This document shows positions 50,501-61,345 of a stretch of DNA of 64,000 nt, piece by piece. This DNA is from Bufo bufo (Eukaryota; Chordata; Amphibia; Anura; Bufonidae): positions 33,534,192-33,598,191 of the forward strand of contig NC_053392.1 of the NCBI RefSeq assembly GCF_905171765.1, written 5' to 3'. The notes below the pieces were generated by a model. That model saw nothing but the letters and a program-made list of their open reading frames with translations. It had not been told where the DNA came from and ran no database searches. The translations under genes and the position numbers were made by a program. How positions within the stretch are numbered: the stretch's first letter is position 1; each line of letters begins with the position of its first letter.

Positions 50501-53500
50501 TAACACAGGAAATACCATCATCTAGTCATGAAATAAAGGGGACGTCCAGGATGTTTATCCTTACAATACGTCATTATCAGCTACGTGGGAGGAAGACGCC
50601 TGCTGATCAGTTCTCAAACTGCTCTAGAAGCAGAACTCCACAGCGCCATCCACTGTGTAGTGGACAAAGATGGATACTGCAGCGCTGTTCCCGCTGGAGC
50701 TCCATCCACTACACAACTGACAGAGCTGTGTACTGCTGGTGCCCACTTCCACCTCCGGAGCTATAGCAGAACAGTTGGGGGTGCAGAGTGGCGGACCCCC
50801 GCTGATTTGATATTGATGGCCTAAGAATATGCTTTATCAATATAAAGATCCTGGAGTACCCCTTTAATAGCATGTTACTAGGAGGAGGGGGAAGGGATCT
50901 GTAGTATAATACGGGATGTAACTCAGGATCAGTAATGTAATGTATGTACACAGTGACTGCACCAGCAGAATAGTGAGTGCAGCTCTGGAGTATAATACAG
51001 GATGTAACTCAGGATCAGTACAGGATAAGTAATGTATGTACACAGTGACCTTAGCTCATTATGGTTCTATCATGAGGCTGGCAGTTACGTGGGTGTAATA
51101 CCCCTTCTTCTTACAGTATGAGCAGTGTATAACAGTCTCTTGTACTAGATCTGCCATTAGCTCTGAGCCTGTAAATTCAGAGGTACTCACCCCAGCAGGA
51201 GCTGATCCTTTGGGTCCTGTGACACATACACAAAGTCCCTGTGAAGAGGACACATTGTATTAGTCGCTGGTTTTCGGTGGCTTCTCTTCTCCCCGACTGT
51301 GTATTCTAGGGGCACTTACCGCAGGTAGGCTTTAGGCTTGTAGCCCAGGGCCAGGGCCTTCTCCTCGGACATGATTAGCACTGCCGAGGCTCCGTCAGTC
51401 TGAGCAGAGAGGGTAAAGCACACATCACATCTGCACTGCTGCAGGGAATCCCTCTTCTCACACCTGGAGCGGTGACATTACACGGTGCTTACCAAAAACG
51501 AGGAGTTGGCGGCGGTGACTGTGCCAAAAGGTTTGACGAACGCCGGCTTCAGCTTCGCCATCTGATCCATGGAGGACGGGCGGATGCCATTGTCTTTATC
51601 TATGGTGTCTTTACCTGGAATGAGAGGAGCTGCTGAGTCGGCTTCTGTGGACTATCCAGATGAGGCAGATATAACAGGCCTGGCACAGGGGCGAATATTA
51701 CACAGGAGGTTTTACTATATTGCAGGGAGTCTCCCAAAACGATAGAGGACACTAAATCCTCCCGTCACTGCCACAGATATCAGACCCTGCAGCCGTGGCG
51801 GGGAATGACATGCCGCCATCAGCAGTCATTAAAGGGGATGTGTGAGGAGGAAGAAACAGCAACAGGTTCAGGCATCACTCCTGTGGGACGCTTCCTCTTT
51901 AATTTCCCCATAAAGTTTCCTGGCACACGAGCTGCCGATGACGGGTACAGTGCCTACTGGATTCATGCCCAGTCTCCCCATGTGTGCGGCCTGGCCGGGG
52001 GGAGAGCAAGGTGACTTGGAAAAAATGCTGAGAATGTGCCGCATGTTGGGCATGTGGTCATGCAGAACCGCCAAAAAACACCCGGCGTCCTACCATTAAT
52101 CAGGCTTCGATGCACGGTGCAGGCCTCATGCCATGCTCCGGGAGTCAGGAAAGGTCACGGGTGTGGGAGAAATCTGCGTAAGCCGCGCCACGATCTGAGG
52201 CCGGACTGGCCGTAGCGCTGAATCAGGCTGTTTAAGTGGTGCTGAAGAAGGGAGTTCCCCCGCCACCCATCGGCACCCCGCGAATGAGATGGTGGGGTGC
52301 CGAATGAAGGCCCCAGGCCTGGCTGCAGTGTATGCCTCTCTGGCGCACCCTGAAGGTGACTGTCAATATAGCACTGACCGTATAACACACTGTACTGCAG
52401 AAGCAGTGTTATAGAAGGGACCAGAAGGTCGACTGTTAAAGTCCCAATGTAGGACTAGTAAATGGTTAAAAAAAATATAATAAAGTTTTATCAAATAAAA
52501 AAATTGCAAAAATGGTAAAAATAACAGCAAAAATAAAATCCTCTCCTCATACATAGTATTGCTGCGTCCTTAACCACTCGCACTACACAATTATCACGCA
52601 ATGAAATTAATCCCGCATGGATAATGACAGAACTGCTGTTTTTTGTGTAAAAAAAAATTAAGAAAAATTTTTGGGGGAAAACTTCATAAACTATGGGGGT
52701 CATTTATTATACTGAAATACATCTAAATTAGGCGTATTTCAGGCGCAGATAGTGGCGCAACGGTTAGTACAGGGCTTTATTAGGATCAGCGTCTAATGTG
52801 CCCCTGATTTATCACAGACCGGCGGCGTAAGCCTAGTCAGAAATTAGGGGCGACCTCCGTCGGTCTGTGTGCCTAGACTGAAATCTACAAAAGCCCCTTG
52901 CTGGAGTAGATTTCAGTCCCCTTCTATTCCAGAAAACTGGGGTAAAAGATGCCAAGTCAGTGCTCCAGACCAAAAAAAAAAAACCCCCCATCAAGGAGCC
53001 ATTGGCTCCTAATCTTAAAAATTTTGTCACCAAATAAAAAAATTTGTCGCCAAATTTTTGTTGTAACATAAGGGTCAGAAATGGGGTTTTCTTTAGCCTC
53101 TTGGCTGTTAGTTTTTCCATTCATAAACCTCCCCATTGAGCTCCCAGCAGCAGATAGAAGCCTGCCGGGCACGCTGGCACTTCTGGTGTGACATCACCTG
53201 GAGGCTCCGTTCCCGCCATGCTGTCTCTGGCACTTCATGAGCCGTCGGCAGTGACGCGTGCTCCCCTGTTCCATGAATGGCAGTTAAATTATTGTGCGTA
53301 TTCATACACATTAGACTTTTTTTTAGGGAGAAAAACTGTCTGTACAGGCGTCCACGACGCTTGTACAGTCGTTATTGCGACTAGGGATGAGCGAATCTAC
53401 TTCGGATGAAACATCCGACGGCGATTCGCATAAAACTTTGTTCCCTAATTGCGACCATGTCTGCGATGCTGCATGCCCTAACCCTGCTGTTCTGTCGAGA

Positions 53501-56500
53501 CTCCACCTGAAGCCTGGCCGGTGGACCTCTCCTGCACATCAGCCGTACTGTGCATACAGAAAGGATGGACCAAGTGCAGCAAAAAAAAGAAGAAGAAGAA
53601 GAAGAGGGTGTAAAGTGGTTGTTACATAACCACAGGTTAGATAAGCCTGGGGCTACATGGTGACTTGCAGACTAGCGTTACTCCCACAGCGAGTCCGCAA
53701 CGCAGCACCCGGCCTGACCTCCCAGCCCTGCCAGGGGTCGCATAGCATTATATTGATTTATGGTGTTATGTAACCCTTAGGCTGGGTTCAGACCTGAGCG
53801 TATTTGATATGCGCGTTTAACGTTTTTGTCGCGCGTTTTTAGCAATAGTAAACGCGCGTTTGAGTGATTGACTGCAGTGTCCTATGGCCACAAACGCGCG
53901 TCAAAACGCCCCAAAGAAGCTCAAGTACTTGTTTGAGTGTAGGGCGTTTTTCAGCGCGTTCAAACGCGCTGTAAAACGCTCAAGTGAGAACCAGGGCCAT
54001 AGGGAAGCATTGGTTTTCATGTGTTGAGCGTTTTACAGCGCGTTTGAACGCGCTGTAAAACGCTCAAGTGTGAACCCAGCCTTACAGTTCTGGAATGTAT
54101 TGGATAACACGGACGGCATTATGTCAGTGTTATCCAATACATTCCAGAACTGTAAGGGTTACATAGCATCATAAATCAATATAATGCTATGTGACCCCCG
54201 GGAGCTACGTTGCGGGAGGAACGCTCGTCTGCAAGGGGCCTTTGGCTGTGACAAACATCACATGGCCAGAGATCACAGTGTAGCAATGCAGCATTGCCAC
54301 TAGTGAGGGGGGTGATTTTGGGACCTGCACATTGTCATGACAGCCCCAATAATTCTCACAACTGTAGGGTTGCAATGCGACCCCATTCACTGTCACGACT
54401 TGAAACCCTGCACTACATCACGATGATTGGTCGTGCCGTCACACAGACAGAGTGCCCCGGGCCCTGGGACAGAATTACGTAAACCAGCTATGGAATCCGT
54501 TTCATCTGCTAGTGTGAGGAGACAAAGCCCAGCGTTACTGGCTGAGCGCACTGCAGCTGTCCACACCATTGCCCTCTCTTCTCCACCACTTACCCCTTAC
54601 ATGGGGGGGGGGGGGCACAGGGCACCCTCAGCACACGGCGCAGTGTACGCAGAACGCTCACCTCCGTGCGTCGCATGACTGAAAAACTCGTCTACTTTAG
54701 CTGCCCCTTGTCTATGGAGCAGTCGGCAGTGAGCGCACTCCCCGTTTTCAGCGCTCGAGAAGGGTGAGAGGAGCAGCCAATGGTACGGCAGCACGCCGAT
54801 ACTGACCAATCAGCAGCCTCCTCACTAATAACAGAGCCCTGTACTGTGCGGAGCTCTGTTATTGGATTGCTGTCTCTCTGTTGGATGCAAGAACTTTCTT
54901 CTTAAAGCGGCAGAGCAGTGGAGGGTCTAGGCGCAAATGGCGACAAGACTACAAAGTCTTGTCGCCATTTTGCAATTGGTTGCCATCTGGAGCCCTGTAA
55001 GTGGTGGGTAAGTGGTGAAGGTGGCGGAGAACCACCACTTGGGGTGGAAGCCTAGAGGTCCCCATGGTCGGCCGGTCTGACGTGCAGGGCCACAGCTTTA
55101 CTGCACTGTTACCTGGCACTTTATACGAGAGGACATCTGACAGGTGCCCGGCATCTTGTGCCTTCTTGGCCAGGGTGTGAGAGCGCAGGGCGTATTCATC
55201 TTGTTCCACGCGAGACACGGCGAAGGTGGCTGCTAGTCTGTCTGCGGAGTGCCCCATCGTCTCGCTGGTAGAAAATTCAGCCACTGCCGGGAGCTGGGGA
55301 GAGAAAAGGTTCCATATCTCAGACATGTACCCGCTATACTTATACAGGTCATCTACTGGGTTTTCAATTGACATTTGAAACCTAAAGCTCTGTTCACCCG
55401 ACCTCCCAGATGAATAGCATGCAAGGGTTACAGTACATACTGTCACTTAGTGCAAGATGGGCGAATTAATCATGCCTGCTGCTCTGGCACTTTAGATATT
55501 GCCTGCAATGAGTAGTGCCGAACATAGATACCCAGCAAGCACCCTTTACGCCAATCTCTGGTGAACAATGCCATGTGTGATCCTAGTCTACAGACTCATA
55601 CTCACCTGCCCCCGCCACTCTAGCGCTGCATGGTGTGTCCATGGGCGTGGTCACAAGCTCCACTGCAGCCAAAGACTGGCTTCAGCAGTGACATGCTGCT
55701 TGAGGCCACAGAACTGCTGAAGCCAGTTATTGGCTGCAGCAGACCATGTGACCATGCACCGCCAGCTATAAACACTCTGGCGACCAGAAGATGGAGACTG
55801 TGGCAAACCTTCAGTGATGTAAAAGGAACCAAGAGAGTGAGAAGCAGAGAGCTTTACAAAATTGTCAATCCCTTCGGCTTCGGTCACTTACCTCTGGGGC
55901 AAAGTAGTCGGGCCGGATCCTGGATATGACGGACAGCCTCTGCCCGAGGCTCTTGGCCTTGTTGAGGCTCAGCATAGTCTTCCTCATCTTTCTGCTATGA
56001 CGAATGGGGACATCGGACATGAACTCCACGCCGCCGGCCACCACCACGTCACACTGACCTGAGGCGATCAGACCGAAAGCTGCAGAGACACCAGGAACGT
56101 TAGAGAACAGTGCCAATACAGGAACCATCTGATCCTCAAAAAGAGGTTCTGCAGCAGCTGACATGTCCCATACCTGTAGTCATGGCCTGGTTGGAGGAGA
56201 TGCAGGCCATGGTGACTGTGTGAGCCGGGGTTCTATCTGAGAATCCAGCGCCGAGTGCAGCCTGGAGGACACAAGGAGGGTCAGTGTGAGCACCGGGTGT
56301 CGGCACAGCAGGGCCTGCAGCGCCCCGTGCTTGTCACTCACCTCCCGAGCCACATTGCTGGTCTTCACCTCCTGGATGACGGTGCCGTACACGATGTAAT
56401 CCACCAGCTCGCGGGGGATGTTCGTCCGGTTCAGCAGACCCCTGAGCAATGAGAAATGTGAACAGAACATGGAAGTCACTAGTCACATCCAGAGCTGCAG

Positions 56501-57624
56501 TCACACTAACACTCAGGCTGCAGAACCTCACACCTCTCTGCTCCGTACACAACGCGCTTCGCAGCTGTGAGAGACACAGCGAGCGCTACCTACTGGGCGC
56601 ACTTACTGTAACGCTGTCCTGGCCAGGTCATGCGGCATCAAATCCGCGTATCTGCAGGCAGAAGAGGCAATGGTTAATAACACAGGAGCAATCTGAGTTA
56701 CTCCACAATCTGCACAGCTCAGGAGGGTGACCCGGCGGGTGTCTGTCCCCCATTACTGACTTACGTGGTTCCTGAGAGCAGGAATGGGGTGCGGACGCCA
56801 TCCACCACCACTACGTTCTTCACGCCTGGCTTGGCGAGGGTCTTCTTAGTCTTAGTCTGGACGGCTGGAACGTGAAAGAGGAAAGAAGGGCAGGTACAGC
56901 ACTGGGCATACAGATGATATACAGTTCAGTAACCGCAGACACTGCAGGTGGGCCTGTGTAACAACCACCTGCAGAACTACAAGTCCCATACATCTCCGCA
57001 AACGGACACAGGTGGATTACCTGGAGACTGGAGCGCAGAGGAGCAGCTGATCGATCTGATGGCTGCAGGACAGAGAGAGTAAAGTCATGAATGTCTGTGT
57101 GGTACAGGACACCGAACACACGCCAACCCCAAATACCATCTCAACCTCCTTCCTGAGCCCCACAGCCATAAGCCAAGGCAAGACGGGTCACATGACTCAT
57201 CCCTGTAGAACAGGCACAGTCCCGTGTACCCGGGGACGGTGGCTCAGGCAGCAGATTTTTGTATTTTTGCCTTTTGTAGAACTCGTTCTTCACGTTTCCT
57301 TTACTTCTGATGGCAATATGGGTTATACTCCAAACACAACCAAAGCTGCTGCCAGAGTTTTCTATAATACCATAAAACAGCTTAGCTCCCCTCCTACAAC
57401 ACACTGAACTCTGCTGTGCGGCACAGAGGAGGAGGCATCAACACTACACCTCCCCACGATGTCGCGCAGCAGGGCACACCCCGTACACAATCAGTACACC
57501 CGGCTCATCTGCCTGATGACAGGAGGAACAGCAATATGGCGGGCGGTGTAATGTGTGGCACCTCCTCACCTAGTCTGGACGTGGCGGGCATCCACCGGGC
57601 ACTTTCTCTCAAGATGAAGGCCAT
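44477..57624 (-). CDS. HADHB: Trifunctional protein subunit beta, 3-ketoacyl-CoA thiolase, mitochondrial
   Basis: Catalyses CoA-dependent thiolysis of long-chain 3-ketoacyl-CoA, the last step of each beta-oxidation round, in a complex with HADHA at the inner mitochondrial membrane. Fifteen coding exons with consistent phases sum to 1413 nt, 470 residues, against 474 in human. The N-terminus ([18 protein letters not shown], then RSISCSS) is basic and Ser-rich, as expected of a mitochondrial presequence. The mature part starts near [13 protein letters not shown]. Active-site residues are visible: nucleophilic Cys in [13 protein letters not shown], His in [10 protein letters not shown] and Cys in ACAAGGQGHG. 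EFHEAFAGQ is the conserved thiolase segment. The gene is head-to-head with HADHA, and a non-coding first exon near 61.35 kb is inferred. No defect seen. Confidence 0.97.
44560..46020. other. HADHB intron 15, left part, little recognised
   Basis: The region holds a MITE-end fragment (GACAACCCCTTTAAGG at ~44940) and otherwise unique-looking sequence. Short open frames lack domain features. Confidence 0.5.
46026..46175. mobile_element. hAT-type foldback MITE in HADHB intron 15
   Basis: Arms GTGGGCAACCTGCGGCGCTC...GTGAAACTACAATTCCC and the complement TTTCACAACAGATGGAGGGCCGC pair across a short loop. Both arms contain the ACAATTCCCAGCATGC-type motif. No exact duplication found. Confidence 0.7.
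46409..46622. mobile_element. Hairpin element with CGAAACGTCGC core
   Basis: ATGGAAGATGAAAAAGGGCAGC at ~46411 is the inverse of the sequence ending at 46622. Arms of ~90 nt each include GGATAAAAA, a TTTATTTACCCATAAGGCTG stretch and the core AGAGCCGAAACGTCGC. It is similar in architecture to 509-697. Flanks are TATATA runs, which hide any duplication. Confidence 0.7.
47104..47268 (-). CDS. HADHB: HADHB exon 15
   Basis: 165 nt, phase 0 to 0. Acceptor CTCGTCAG, donor GACAG|GTGAGG. Encodes [20 protein letters not shown] to CAAGGQ, including the active-site His of GHPFGATG and the second active-site Cys. Confidence 0.95.
47482..47556 (-). CDS. HADHB: HADHB exon 14
   Basis: 75 nt, phase 0 to 0. 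Acceptor CCTCTACAG, donor ACAAAG|GTGACC. Encodes [19 protein letters not shown] and MGRKTK. Confidence 0.95.
48029..49510. repeat. piggyBac-related interspersed repeat, copy 2 (HADHB intron 13)
   Basis: Begins at a TTAA with CCCCTTAAAGAGCGGGCC, similar to the autonomous piggyBac end. It then follows the same order of AT-rich words as 1690-2470. The right end is unclear: a GGGGGTTAAA at ~49056 could be one end, but similar sequence continues to ~49,480. Confidence 0.55.
50307..50394 (-). CDS. HADHB: HADHB exon 13
   Basis: 88 nt, phase 2 in and phase 0 out. Acceptor TATATTTCAG, donor TTTGCT|GTAAGA. Encodes [19 protein letters not shown] and [10 protein letters not shown], the conserved thiolase segment. 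Confidence 0.95.
50525..50872. mobile_element. MITE of the AAAGGGG-end family
   Basis: AATAAAGGGGACGTCCAGGATG near 50531 and the inverted GATCCTGGAGTACCCCTTTAAT ending near 50870 form imperfect inverted termini. Same end family as 2517-2940. It lies in HADHB intron 12. Confidence 0.6.
50888..51052. repeat. Two-copy ~80-bp amphibian minisatellite
   Basis: GTATAATAC..GGATGTAACTCAGGATCAGTA followed by GTAATGTATGTACACAGTGAC occurs twice in tandem, separated by GCACCAGCAGAATAGTGAGTGCAGCTC-type spacer. Short edge of a repeat seen dispersed in frogs. Confidence 0.7.
51191..51238 (-). CDS. HADHB: HADHB exon 12
   Basis: 48 nt, phase 2 in and phase 2 out. Acceptor CTCTTCACAG, donor CTGGG|GTGAGT. Encodes [16 protein letters not shown]. 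Confidence 0.95.
51320..51399 (-). CDS. HADHB: HADHB exon 11
   Basis: 80 nt, phase 0 in. Acceptor CTCTGCTCAG, donor CTGCG|GTAAGT. Encodes [19 protein letters not shown] then YKPKAYLR. Confidence 0.95.
51493..51614 (-). CDS. HADHB: HADHB exon 10
   Basis: 122 nt, phase 1 in and phase 0 out. Acceptor CTCATTCCAG, donor TTTTTG|GTAAGC. Encodes [20 protein letters not shown] to TAANSSFL. Confidence 0.95.
51700..53380. other. HADHB intron 9, right part, no gene
   Basis: No exon or complete element recognised. It contains fragments with CATTTATTATACTGAAATAC (52697) that look like interspersed repeats, and AT-rich stretches near 52440-52540. Confidence 0.5.
53381..53450. repeat. Fragment of a dispersed amphibian repeat
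   Basis: GACTAGGGATGAGCGAATCTAC followed by GGATGAAACATCCG and GATTCGCATAAAAC is a motif set widespread in frog intergenic DNA. Only a short piece is present. Confidence 0.6.
53655..54238. mobile_element. Foldback element interrupted in its left arm
   Basis: The right arm (~54130-54235) and left arm (~53655-53779 plus 54082-54120) are inverse copies sharing ATAGCATTATATTGATTTAT and CAGTTCTGGAATGTATTGGA. The left arm is split at CCCTTA|CAG by the 302-bp element at 53780-54081. The right arm is unsplit. Centre near 54120-54130. Confidence 0.85.
53780..54081. mobile_element. 302-bp foldback MITE with 3-bp TSD (PIF/Harbinger-like)
   Basis: The ends GGCTGGGTTCA and TGAACCCAGCC are perfect inverted repeats, flanked by TTA on each side (53777-53779, 54082-54084). 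The interior is rich in CGCGTT and contains a long palindrome GCGTTTTACAGCGCGTTTG. The empty site in the other arm of the host foldback has a single TTA, so the 3-bp duplication is directly shown. Family by TSD only. Confidence 0.85.
54240..54960. other. HADHB intron 9, unassigned
   Basis: Mixed sequence with a G13 run at 54603-54615 and some inverted words (GAGCGC...GCGCTC). It looks like another degraded foldback from ~54500 to 54800. No coding signal. Confidence 0.4.
55113..55293 (-). CDS. HADHB: HADHB exon 9
   Basis: 181 nt, phase 0 in and phase 1 out. Acceptor TTCTCTCCCCAG, donor GCCAG|GTAACA. Encodes [20 protein letters not shown] through [19 protein letters not shown]. Confidence 0.95.
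55892..56079 (-). CDS. HADHB: HADHB exon 8
   Basis: 188 nt, phase 1 in and phase 0 out. Acceptor GTGTCTCTGCAG, donor CAGAG|GTAAGT. Encodes [33 protein letters not shown] and YFAPE. Confidence 0.95.
56174..56261 (-). CDS. HADHB: HADHB exon 7 (nucleophilic Cys)
   Basis: 88 nt, phase 0 in and phase 1 out. Acceptor GTGTCCTCCAG, donor CTACAG|GTATGG. Encodes [16 protein letters not shown] then [13 protein letters not shown], containing the acyl-accepting cysteine. Confidence 0.95.
56342..56441 (-). CDS. HADHB: HADHB exon 6
   Basis: 100 nt, phase 2 in and phase 0 out. Acceptor CATTGCTCAG, donor CGGGAG|GTGAGT. Encodes [20 protein letters not shown] and [13 protein letters not shown]. Confidence 0.95.
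56607..56651 (-). CDS. HADHB: HADHB exon 5
   Basis: 45 nt, phase 2 in and phase 2 out. Acceptor CTGCCTGCAG, donor GTTACA|GTAAGT. Encodes [15 protein letters not shown]. Confidence 0.93.
56765..56864 (-). CDS. HADHB: HADHB exon 4
   Basis: 100 nt, phase 1 in and phase 2 out. Acceptor CACGTTCCAG, donor ACCAC|GTAAGT. Encodes [20 protein letters not shown] then [12 protein letters not shown], the start of the thiolase fold. Confidence 0.95.
57021..57062 (-). CDS. HADHB: HADHB exon 3 (presequence)
   Basis: 42 nt, phase 1 to 1. Acceptor TGTCCTGCAG, donor CTCCAG|GTAATC. Encodes [13 protein letters not shown], matching the human presequence region. Confidence 0.9.
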
Positions 57625-57632
57625 TCTGAATC
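57570..57632 (-). CDS. HADHB: HADHB exon 2 (start codon)
   Basis: Acceptor GTTGTTCTTGCAG, donor ACTAG|GTGAGG. The ATG at 57624-57622 follows eight untranslated bases. Encodes [18 protein letters not shown]. Only the part from 57624 down is coding. Confidence 0.9.
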
Positions 57633-57944
57633 CTGCAAGAACAACAGGGAGAAATAAGTCAGACAAGAGGCTGACACACTGTAACGCAGCAACCTGTGAC
57701 TACAAGTCCCAGCATGTCCTGTAAGGGCGTGCAGATACTGATGCAGGAGTCATGCTCTGCAGGGCAGTTAAGGGGTTAATAGAAGCAGGAAGAGATCCCT
57801 CCCCTCCCCCAGGGCATTAGGATGCGGTCATGCTCCTCCAGACATGACCTTTCCCCTACTTTCTCTCCACAGCATTTCCTCCAGATCTGCAGCACCACGT
57901 GGCGGCGTAATATCAATACAAGGTCGGCAGTAAGTGAAGGTCGA

Positions 57945-59365
57945 TGCCGTGTACCCGCTCAGATACCGCCTGATGGTGAGAGGTCACCCCCTGTACCGGG
58001 CTCATAGATACCACCTGATGGTGAGACGTCACCCCCTGTACCCGCTCAGATACCGCCTGATGGTGAGACGTCACCCCTGTACCCGCTCAGATACCGCCTG
58101 ATGGTGAGACGTCACCCCCTGTACCGGGCTCATAGATACCGCCTGATGGTGAGACGTCACCCCCTGTACCGGGCTCATATATACCGCCTGATGGTGAGAC
58201 GTCACCCCCTGTACCCGGCTCATAGATACCGCCTGATGGTGAGACGTCACCCCCTGTACCCGGCTCATAGATACCGCCTGATGGTGAGACGTCACCCCCT
58301 GTACCGGGCTCATATATACCGCCTGATGGTGAGACGTCACCCCCTGTACCCGGCTCATAGATACCGCCTGATGGTGAGACGTCACCCCCTGTACCCGCTC
58401 AGATACCGCCTGATGGTGAGAGGTCACCCCCTGTACCGGGCTCATATATACCACCTGATGGTGAGACGTCACCCCCTGTACCCGCTCAGATACCGCCTGA
58501 TGGTGAGACGTCACCCCCTGTACCCGCTCAGATACCGCCTGATGGTGAGACGTCACCCCCTGTACCGGGCTCATAGATACCACCTGATGGTGAAACGTCA
58601 CCCCTGTACCCGCTCAGATACCGCCTGATGGTGAGACGTCACCCCCTGTACCCGGCTCATAGATACCGCCTGATGGAGAGACGTCACCCCCTGTACCCGG
58701 CTCATATATACCGCCTGATGGTGAGACGTCACCCCCTGTACCCGGCTCATATATACCGCCTGATGGTGAGACGTCACCCCTGTACCCGCTCAGATACCGC
58801 CTGATGGTGAGACGTCACCCCCTGTACCAGGCTCATAGATACCGCCTGATGGTGAGACGTCACCCCCTGTACCGGGCTCATAGATACCGCCTGATGGTGA
58901 GACGTCACCCCCTGTACCCGGCTCATATATACCGCCTGATGGTGAGACGTCACCCCCTGTACCCGGCTCATATATACCGCCTGATGGTGAGACCTCGCCC
59001 CCTGTACCCGGCTCATAGATACCGCCTGATGGTGAGACGTCACCCCCTGTACCCGGCTCATATATACCGCCTGATGGGGAGACGTCGCCCCTTGTACCCG
59101 GCTCATATATACCGCCTGATGGTGAGAAGTCGCCCCTTGTACCCGGCTCATATATACCGCCTGATGGTGAGACGTCACCCCCTGTACCGGGCTCATAGAT
59201 ACCGCCTGATGGTGAGACGTCACCCCCTGTACCCGGCTCATAGATACCGCCTGATGGTGAGAAGTCACCCCCTGTACCCGGCTCATATATACCGCCTGAT
59301 GGTGAGACGTCACCCCCTGTACCCGGCTCATATATACCGCCTGATGGTGAGAAGTCACCCCCTGC
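57945..59365. repeat. HADHB: 45/38-bp minisatellite in HADHB intron 1
   Basis: About 32 units, each with GATGGTGAGACGTCACCCCC and GATACCGCCT. The long form has CCCGGCTCATAGATACC or CCGGGCTCATATATACC (45 bp); the short form has CCCGCTCAGATACC (38 bp). Most units carry ACGTCACC. The open 15-residue periodic frames on both strands are artefacts of the 45-bp period. Confidence 0.95.
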
Positions 59366-59369
59366 CGTC

Positions 59370-60180
59370 TACTGTGAAGTGACATCTTAAAGGAATAGAG
59401 CGTCTCAGTCTATCCTCCTCTCAGGGATGATGGGCTGAACACGGCATCAGGAGTTTTACCAGTGTTCATCCTCAATCTCAATACCTCCGCTTGCAGCCAG
59501 TGAATAGGAACACTTCAGTTTACATTCAGTTCCTGAAAAGTTGTACATTTCCCAAAAAATCTCACAGCTGAGGGCTTGTTCCAGTGTATCAGTGTAGACA
59601 TTACCTAGTGAGCCGAGCACAGCAGCAGTGCAAACCTCCCCCGTATCCTGACCAGATACTTCGCACAGCTGAGCATTTGTTACACTGTATTAGTGTAGCC
59701 CCATGATTGGCATAAACCTGTTTCCTGCCCTGAAACTTCTGACAGCTGAGGGGGTGTTACAGTGTACCAGTTTAAACGAGTGACATCTTACAGCTGAGGG
59801 CTTGCTACAGTATCACTGTAAACATGAGCGACGTGACCCTTTCCTATGTCCTGACACTTCTCACAGCTGAGGGTTTGTCACACGTGTAAGGACTGTAAAC
59901 ATGTGCGACACCACAAGAATGGCAGGACGCCGCGTCTCCGTTCCTCGGAACCTTTCCCCTACATACAGGGGACCGCCCAGCACTGCGCACACTCCACACT
60001 GCTGCACCTGCACAGCAGATATGTGGGAGACAGCCATGCAGAGGTCAGTGTGTCCTCGTCACAGCTGCGGGTCTGTTACAGTCTAGCAGGCCCTCTGTGA
60101 CCAAGGATCGAGCAGATTAACATCCAACCTGTCCGCTCTCTCCTACCCCCGACGCCTATGGTTGGGCTGCCCCCTTTACA
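59370..60180. repeat. HADHB: Diverged long tandem repeat in HADHB intron 1
   Basis: A phrase of the form TTCTCACAGCTGAGGGCTTGTTACAGTGTATCAGTGTA recurs at about 59560, 59675, 59740, 59790, 59860 and 60055 with heavy divergence. This suggests an old tandem repeat of ~70-115 bp. No coding potential. Confidence 0.65.
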
Positions 60181-60290
60181 ACTTAGACTCTCAAGCTCTT
60201 GCTAAGCTACAACTCCCAGCTTGTAGCTGTCAGGGCATGCTGGGAGTTGTAGTTTTCAGGTAGCCTGAGAGCCACAGATTAGGGGACCAC
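60180..60290. mobile_element. HADHB: hAT-type foldback MITE in HADHB intron 1
   Basis: GACTCTCAAGCTCTTGCTAAGC...CTACAACTCCCAGC pairs with CATGCTGGGAGTTGTAGTTTT...GCCTGAGAGCC. Both arms contain a ZNF143-like ACTCCCAGC core. Confidence 0.7.
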
Positions 60291-61345
60291 CAAATATCAC
60301 CATTTTACCCAGGGTGGGTGCAGCTCCAGACATAACAGAGGGGGGGACGGGTCGTGAGTACTGGGTCTTTGGGTGGCGTTCACCTTTAAATGGTGTGTGC
60401 AGGTAGCCAAGTAGGTGGTCAGTGCCTGGCACCAGGGCGGCCATATTGTCTCTAGGAGATTGATCATCTCCAGAGATGAGGGTAGTCACCGGCTGACTGC
60501 TGCACCTGTTGCTAGGCAACGACCCAAGAGCATCACGGAGCAAAGAAGGCGCAAAACCCAGCAGGACCCCCTTACGGTCAATGGGCGACGCCGCACCGAA
60601 AAGGCGATGTGAACGAAGCCTAAAGGGGTCCTCCCCGTCCACCTGTACGTGGCTGCGGGGTCCGAGGCCACGCCTGTAACGTTCTGCAGTCTTCTACTCT
60701 CAATCCTCGTGGTTTTCAAGATCTCCGCTAGCCGTCAGTGAACGGAAACATTCTCATTTACAACCCGAGGCTCCAAACCGCGGCCTAACACTTCCGCAGA
60801 GGGTTTGCTACAATCGCGTCCGGTGTAGACCACCCTCCGTGAGGTAATCACATCGGGGGCGACCGGTTCTGATGGTTTGTTACAATGTATCGGTCTGGAG
60901 CCCGACTGGACACAACTGTGACAAAGCTTCAGCTGTGAGAACCGTTAGGGCAGGACGGGGGAATAGACGCAAGAACGATTCCATTCACTGACAGCAAGCA
61001 GATGGCAGAAAACGTTAAGACACGCCCACGAGCTGATAGCGCAGGGGTTCACTTACTTCTGCATCGGCTCTCGGGCGTAACCGCGTCTAAACCGCCGGCG
61101 CTCGCTGTGAACGCGAAACCGATGAACGTCGACCCCCATTATTACCATGGCAACTGCAACTGGGGTCTGAAAGAGGGCGTGGCTTCCTAATTACTAAATA
61201 ATGGGGGTAATACTTCAAAGGCAGGGACAACTGTTATTAAAAGTGGCTCTGAAGAGCGACAAGGGCCCCATACTATAGCTAAGGGCCCAGAATCACACAG
61301 CACCCACCTACCGCCCCCTAGAACACACGGTACACGTACAATTAC

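Noticed and set aside
58071..59385. Open frames of 175-203 codons with GVTSHHQAV / RRHPLYRAH repeats
   Set aside because: The 45-bp minisatellite period keeps frames open on both strands; no conservation expected.
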